This document shows positions 6,299 to 8,069 of a DNA stretch of 8,069 bases, piece by piece; position 1 is the stretch's first letter; each line of letters begins with the position of its first letter. The position numbers and the translations under genes were made by a program. Origin of the DNA: an uncultured Pseudoflavonifractor sp. (GTDB taxonomy: Bacteria; Bacillota; Clostridia; Oscillospirales; Oscillospiraceae); the NCBI GenBank assembly GCA_947565875.1, contig CANOHR010000042.1, forward strand, positions 1 through 8,069. Reading direction: 5' to 3'. The notes beneath the pieces are model-generated. The model saw nothing but the letters and a program-made list of their open reading frames with translations, was not told where the DNA came from and made no database searches.

Positions 6299-7945
6299 TT
6301 ATTGGATGCTCAGTCTTCCCTGGGTAATGAGGCGGCCGTTCTTGCGGCTGAAAAGGACGATGTCCTCTCCCCGGAAGTCCAGCCGGACCTTTTGGCCGAT
6401 CTGGTAGAGAACGCCGCCGAAGACGACCCCGGTGAGGAGGAACTCCCCTACCCGGACCTTGACCGTGGTCTCCATACCGGTGGGCATGGCGGAGTAGATC
6501 TCCCCCTCCAACGCCCCGTCCTCCGAGATCCGCAGAAACTCGGGCCGGACGCCCACTACGAAGTCCTCGTCGGTCAGTTCCACCTCGTCTCCGAAGTCCT
6601 CCTCCTCGTCCACCTTGGCTACGTGATAGCGGAACAGGGTATCCTTGTTCCCCTTCTCCACGCTGCCCTTCTGTTTGGCCTTCTCCGCCTCGGCAGCCTT
6701 TTTGGCGGCGTCAGAAGCGTCGGCGGCGCTGAACCACTCCGCAAGGGACAGCTTCTCCCTGGGGGTATAGGTAGCCCGGACTCCATCAAAGAGGGTAAGA
6801 GCCAGGGAGCCGTCGGCGTCCTGCTTACCCTTAGCCTCCATAAAGTTGATGGCGGGATTGCCTACGAAGTCGGCCACGAAGGTGTTGTTGGGCCGGCCAT
6901 AGACGGTAAGAGGGGCGTCATACTGCTGAAGGACGCCGTTGTCGATGAGGCAGATCTTGGTCGCCAGGGTCATAGCCTCCATCTGGTCGTGGGTCACATA
7001 GACGAAGGTGGAGCCGGTCTCCAGGTGGAGCCGCTGAAGCTCGGAGCGCATCTCCAGACGTAGCTTGGCGTCCAGGTTGGAAAGAGGCTCGTCCATAAAG
7101 AGGACCGAGGGTTCGGGGGCCAGGGTCCGGGCGATGGCTACCCGCTGCTGCTGGCCGCCGGAAAGTTCGGCGGGATACCGCTCCATGAACATGCCGATCT
7201 TCACGATCCTCGCCACCCGGCGAACGGAAAGGTCGATCTCCTCCTTGGAAAGCTTCCGCACGCTGGTAACGGGAGCCCCGTTTTTCAGGTAGGTAAAGTC
7301 GTCAGCGAAAACGCAGCCCTCGCTCCGGCACTTCTGCTGGGCGGCGGCCAGGACCTTCTCCAGTTCGGACTGCTTTGCTTTGGCTACCGTAGCGGGCTCC
7401 ATAGACTCGTGAAGCTTATAGCCCATGAGTTCTTTTGCAGTATAAATAGAGATCTCATACCGGTCGATGAGCTTGATAAGGGCCTTCTTCTCATCCAGCT
7501 TGCCCTTCTTGTCCACGCACTCCCCGATGGTCTTTACCACGTCGTCAGGCTTCTGGAGGATCCGGATGAGGGCGGCAGTTTTCCGGGCCTCCAGGTCTAT
7601 TTTGGGAAGTTCCTCCTTCACGTTGGTGAGGCCAAAGGAAATGTTCTGATAGACCGTCATATTGGGCCACAGGGCGTAGTTCTGGAAGAGGAAGCCCACC
7701 TTCCGCTTGTTGGGGGGGATGTTGATCCCGGCGGCGGAGTCAAAGACCACCTGGTCTCCGATGGTGATCCTGCCGGAGGTGGGGGTCTCCAGTCCGGCGA
7801 TCATCCGGAGGGTGGTGGTCTTGCCGCAGCCCGAGGGACCCAACAGCGTCACAAAGGCATTGTCGGCAATGACCAGATCCAGGTCGTCCACTGCGTAAAA
7901 TTTATCCCAGCGTTTGGTCACATGCTCTAATCTGATCTCAGGCAT
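6299..7945 (-). CDS. ABC transporter ATPase, MalK/UgpC-like, with two large insertions
   Basis: 548 residues against roughly 350-380 usual for this family, which hydrolyses ATP at the inner membrane face to drive import. All motifs are intact: Walker A GPSGCGKT (36-43), Q-loop Gln88 in FQNYALWP, signature LSGGQ (261-265), Walker B VLFMDEP (281-287, catalytic Glu286), D-loop SNLD (289-292) and His319 in YVTHDQ. The extra length is in two places. About residues 111-230 form a hydrophilic insert between ISFGL (102-106) and the helix [14 protein letters not shown] that normally follows closely. About 400-458, in the C-terminal OB-type domain, form an Ala/Lys/Glu-rich then acidic stretch. The domain resumes with VVGVRPE (463-469). 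The frame is unbroken, so this is a true long protein. The start has a TAGGAGGTAAC site (7960-7950) and lies one base after the permease stop. The substrate is unknown; the downstream sensing operon hints at a phosphorylated organic compound. Confidence 0.9.
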   Translation of the reverse strand: MPEIRLEHVTKRWDKFYAVDDLDLVIADNAFVTLLGPSGCGKTTTLRMIAGLETPTSGRITIGDQVVFDSAAGINIPPNKRKVGFLFQNYALWPNMTVYQNISFGLTNVKEELPKIDLEARKTAALIRILQKPDDVVKTIGECVDKKGKLDEKKALIKLIDRYEISIYTAKELMGYKLHESMEPATVAKAKQSELEKVLAAAQQKCRSEGCVFADDFTYLKNGAPVTSVRKLSKEEIDLSVRRVARIVKIGMFMERYPAELSGGQQQRVAIARTLAPEPSVLFMDEPLSNLDAKLRLEMRSELQRLHLETGSTFVYVTHDQMEAMTLATKICLIDNGVLQQYDAPLTVYGRPNNTFVADFVGNPAINFMEAKGKQDADGSLALTLFDGVRATYTPREKLSLAEWFSAADASDAAKKAAEAEKAKQKGSVEKGNKDTLFRYHVAKVDEEEDFGDEVELTDEDFVVGVRPEFLRISEDGALEGEIYSAMPTGMETTVKVRVGEFLLTGVVFGGVLYQIGQKVRLDFRGEDIVLFSRKNGRLITQGRLSIQ

Positions 7946-7946
7946 A

Positions 7947-8069
7947 TCAGTTACCTCCTATTCCTTCGTCCAGACTGGCTCCGGTGAGCTTGTTGACGAG
8001 GGTGTTGAACACGAGAATGGTGACGATCAAAATCAGGTTGATGCCGCTGGAGAAGGCGTAAAGGCCCAT
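7947..8069 (-). CDS. ABC transporter permease, C-terminal fragment
   Basis: The last 40 codons of a protein that begins beyond the right edge. It reads MGLYAFSSGINLILIVTILV, then FNTLVNKLTGASLDEGIGGN and stop (7949-7947). The Met at 8069 coincides with the edge and is taken as internal. The hydrophobic run INLILIVTILVFNTLV is a final transmembrane helix followed by a short cytoplasmic tail, as at the end of binding-protein-dependent permeases of the iron/phosphonate/sugar-phosphate group. Its stop is one base from the ATPase ATG, and its end contains the ATPase ribosome site, so the two belong to one operon. Identification rests mainly on position, the helix and the tail; the EAA loop lies outside the window. 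Confidence 0.72.
   Translation of the reverse strand: MGLYAFSSGINLILIVTILVFNTLVNKLTGASLDEGIGGN
7950..7960 (-). promoter_or_regulatory. Ribosome binding site of the ABC ATPase, inside the permease end
   Basis: TAGGAGGTAAC on the - strand, with AGGAGGT about 7 bases before the ATG at 7945, lies within the last codons of the permease gene. It confirms the ATPase start and implies co-transcription with the permease. Confidence 0.8.

Noticed and set aside
5915..7063. A 382-codon + strand open frame
   Set aside because: It lies across the ATPase and HAD genes in antisense and crosses the terminator and inverted repeat. The product is low-complexity with no recognisable domain, as expected from GC-rich antisense DNA.
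7256..7615. The ATPase insert as an assembly error, intron or frameshift
   Set aside because: The reading frame is continuous and free of stops, codon use resembles the flanks, and no intron or inverted-repeat boundaries are seen. A genuine in-frame insertion is simpler.

Overview
The window looks like chromosomal DNA of a GC-rich Gram-positive gut anaerobe, most likely an Oscillospiraceae-type Clostridia (Flavonifractor/Lawsonibacter-like). This placement is inferred from strong AGGAGG ribosome sites, GC-rich third codon positions, a lipoprotein-type binding protein and the gene families present; no marker gene confirms it. There are eight coding regions, two of them cut by the window edges, and almost no spare DNA.

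Left part, + strand (1-1714): the C-terminal end of a PMT-type membrane glycosyltransferase, followed after 13 bases by a complete PHP-family phosphatase of the HisK/HisJ histidinol-phosphatase type. The pair ends at a perfect 13-bp hairpin (1765-1799) that also ends the convergent operon arriving from the right.

Middle part, - strand (6058 down to 1805): four genes in the order HAD phosphatase (Cof type), solute-binding lipoprotein, LytS/YesM-type sensor histidine kinase, AraC-type response regulator. Each junction is a 4-base ATGA stop/start overlap, so the four are one translationally coupled operon. The trio of binding lipoprotein, kinase and AraC-type regulator has the architecture of the Staphylococcus aureus HptA-HptS-HptR hexose-phosphate sensing system. 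The binding protein belongs to the AfuA/Fbp group, often labelled iron-binding although AfuA binds sugar phosphates. With a sugar-phosphatase-like HAD as first gene, sensing and use of a phosphorylated organic compound is the working hypothesis; the ligand is not proven by the sequence.

Right part, - strand (8069 down to 6299): the last 40 codons of an ABC permease, then one base later a complete MalK/UgpC-like ABC ATPase of 548 residues. The ATPase is far longer than its family because it carries an insert of about 120 residues between the Q-loop and the LSGGQ signature and a second Ala/Lys/Glu-rich insert in the C-terminal domain. A strong terminator follows it.

The 240-base gap between the ATPase and the HAD gene (6059-6298) holds that terminator, a 19-bp perfect inverted repeat with heptamer periodicity that looks like a small mobile or repetitive element, a second terminator-like hairpin and a candidate promoter for the sensing operon. 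The most notable items are the ATPase insert, the HAD-HptASR-like operon next to the transporter, and the intergenic repeat.
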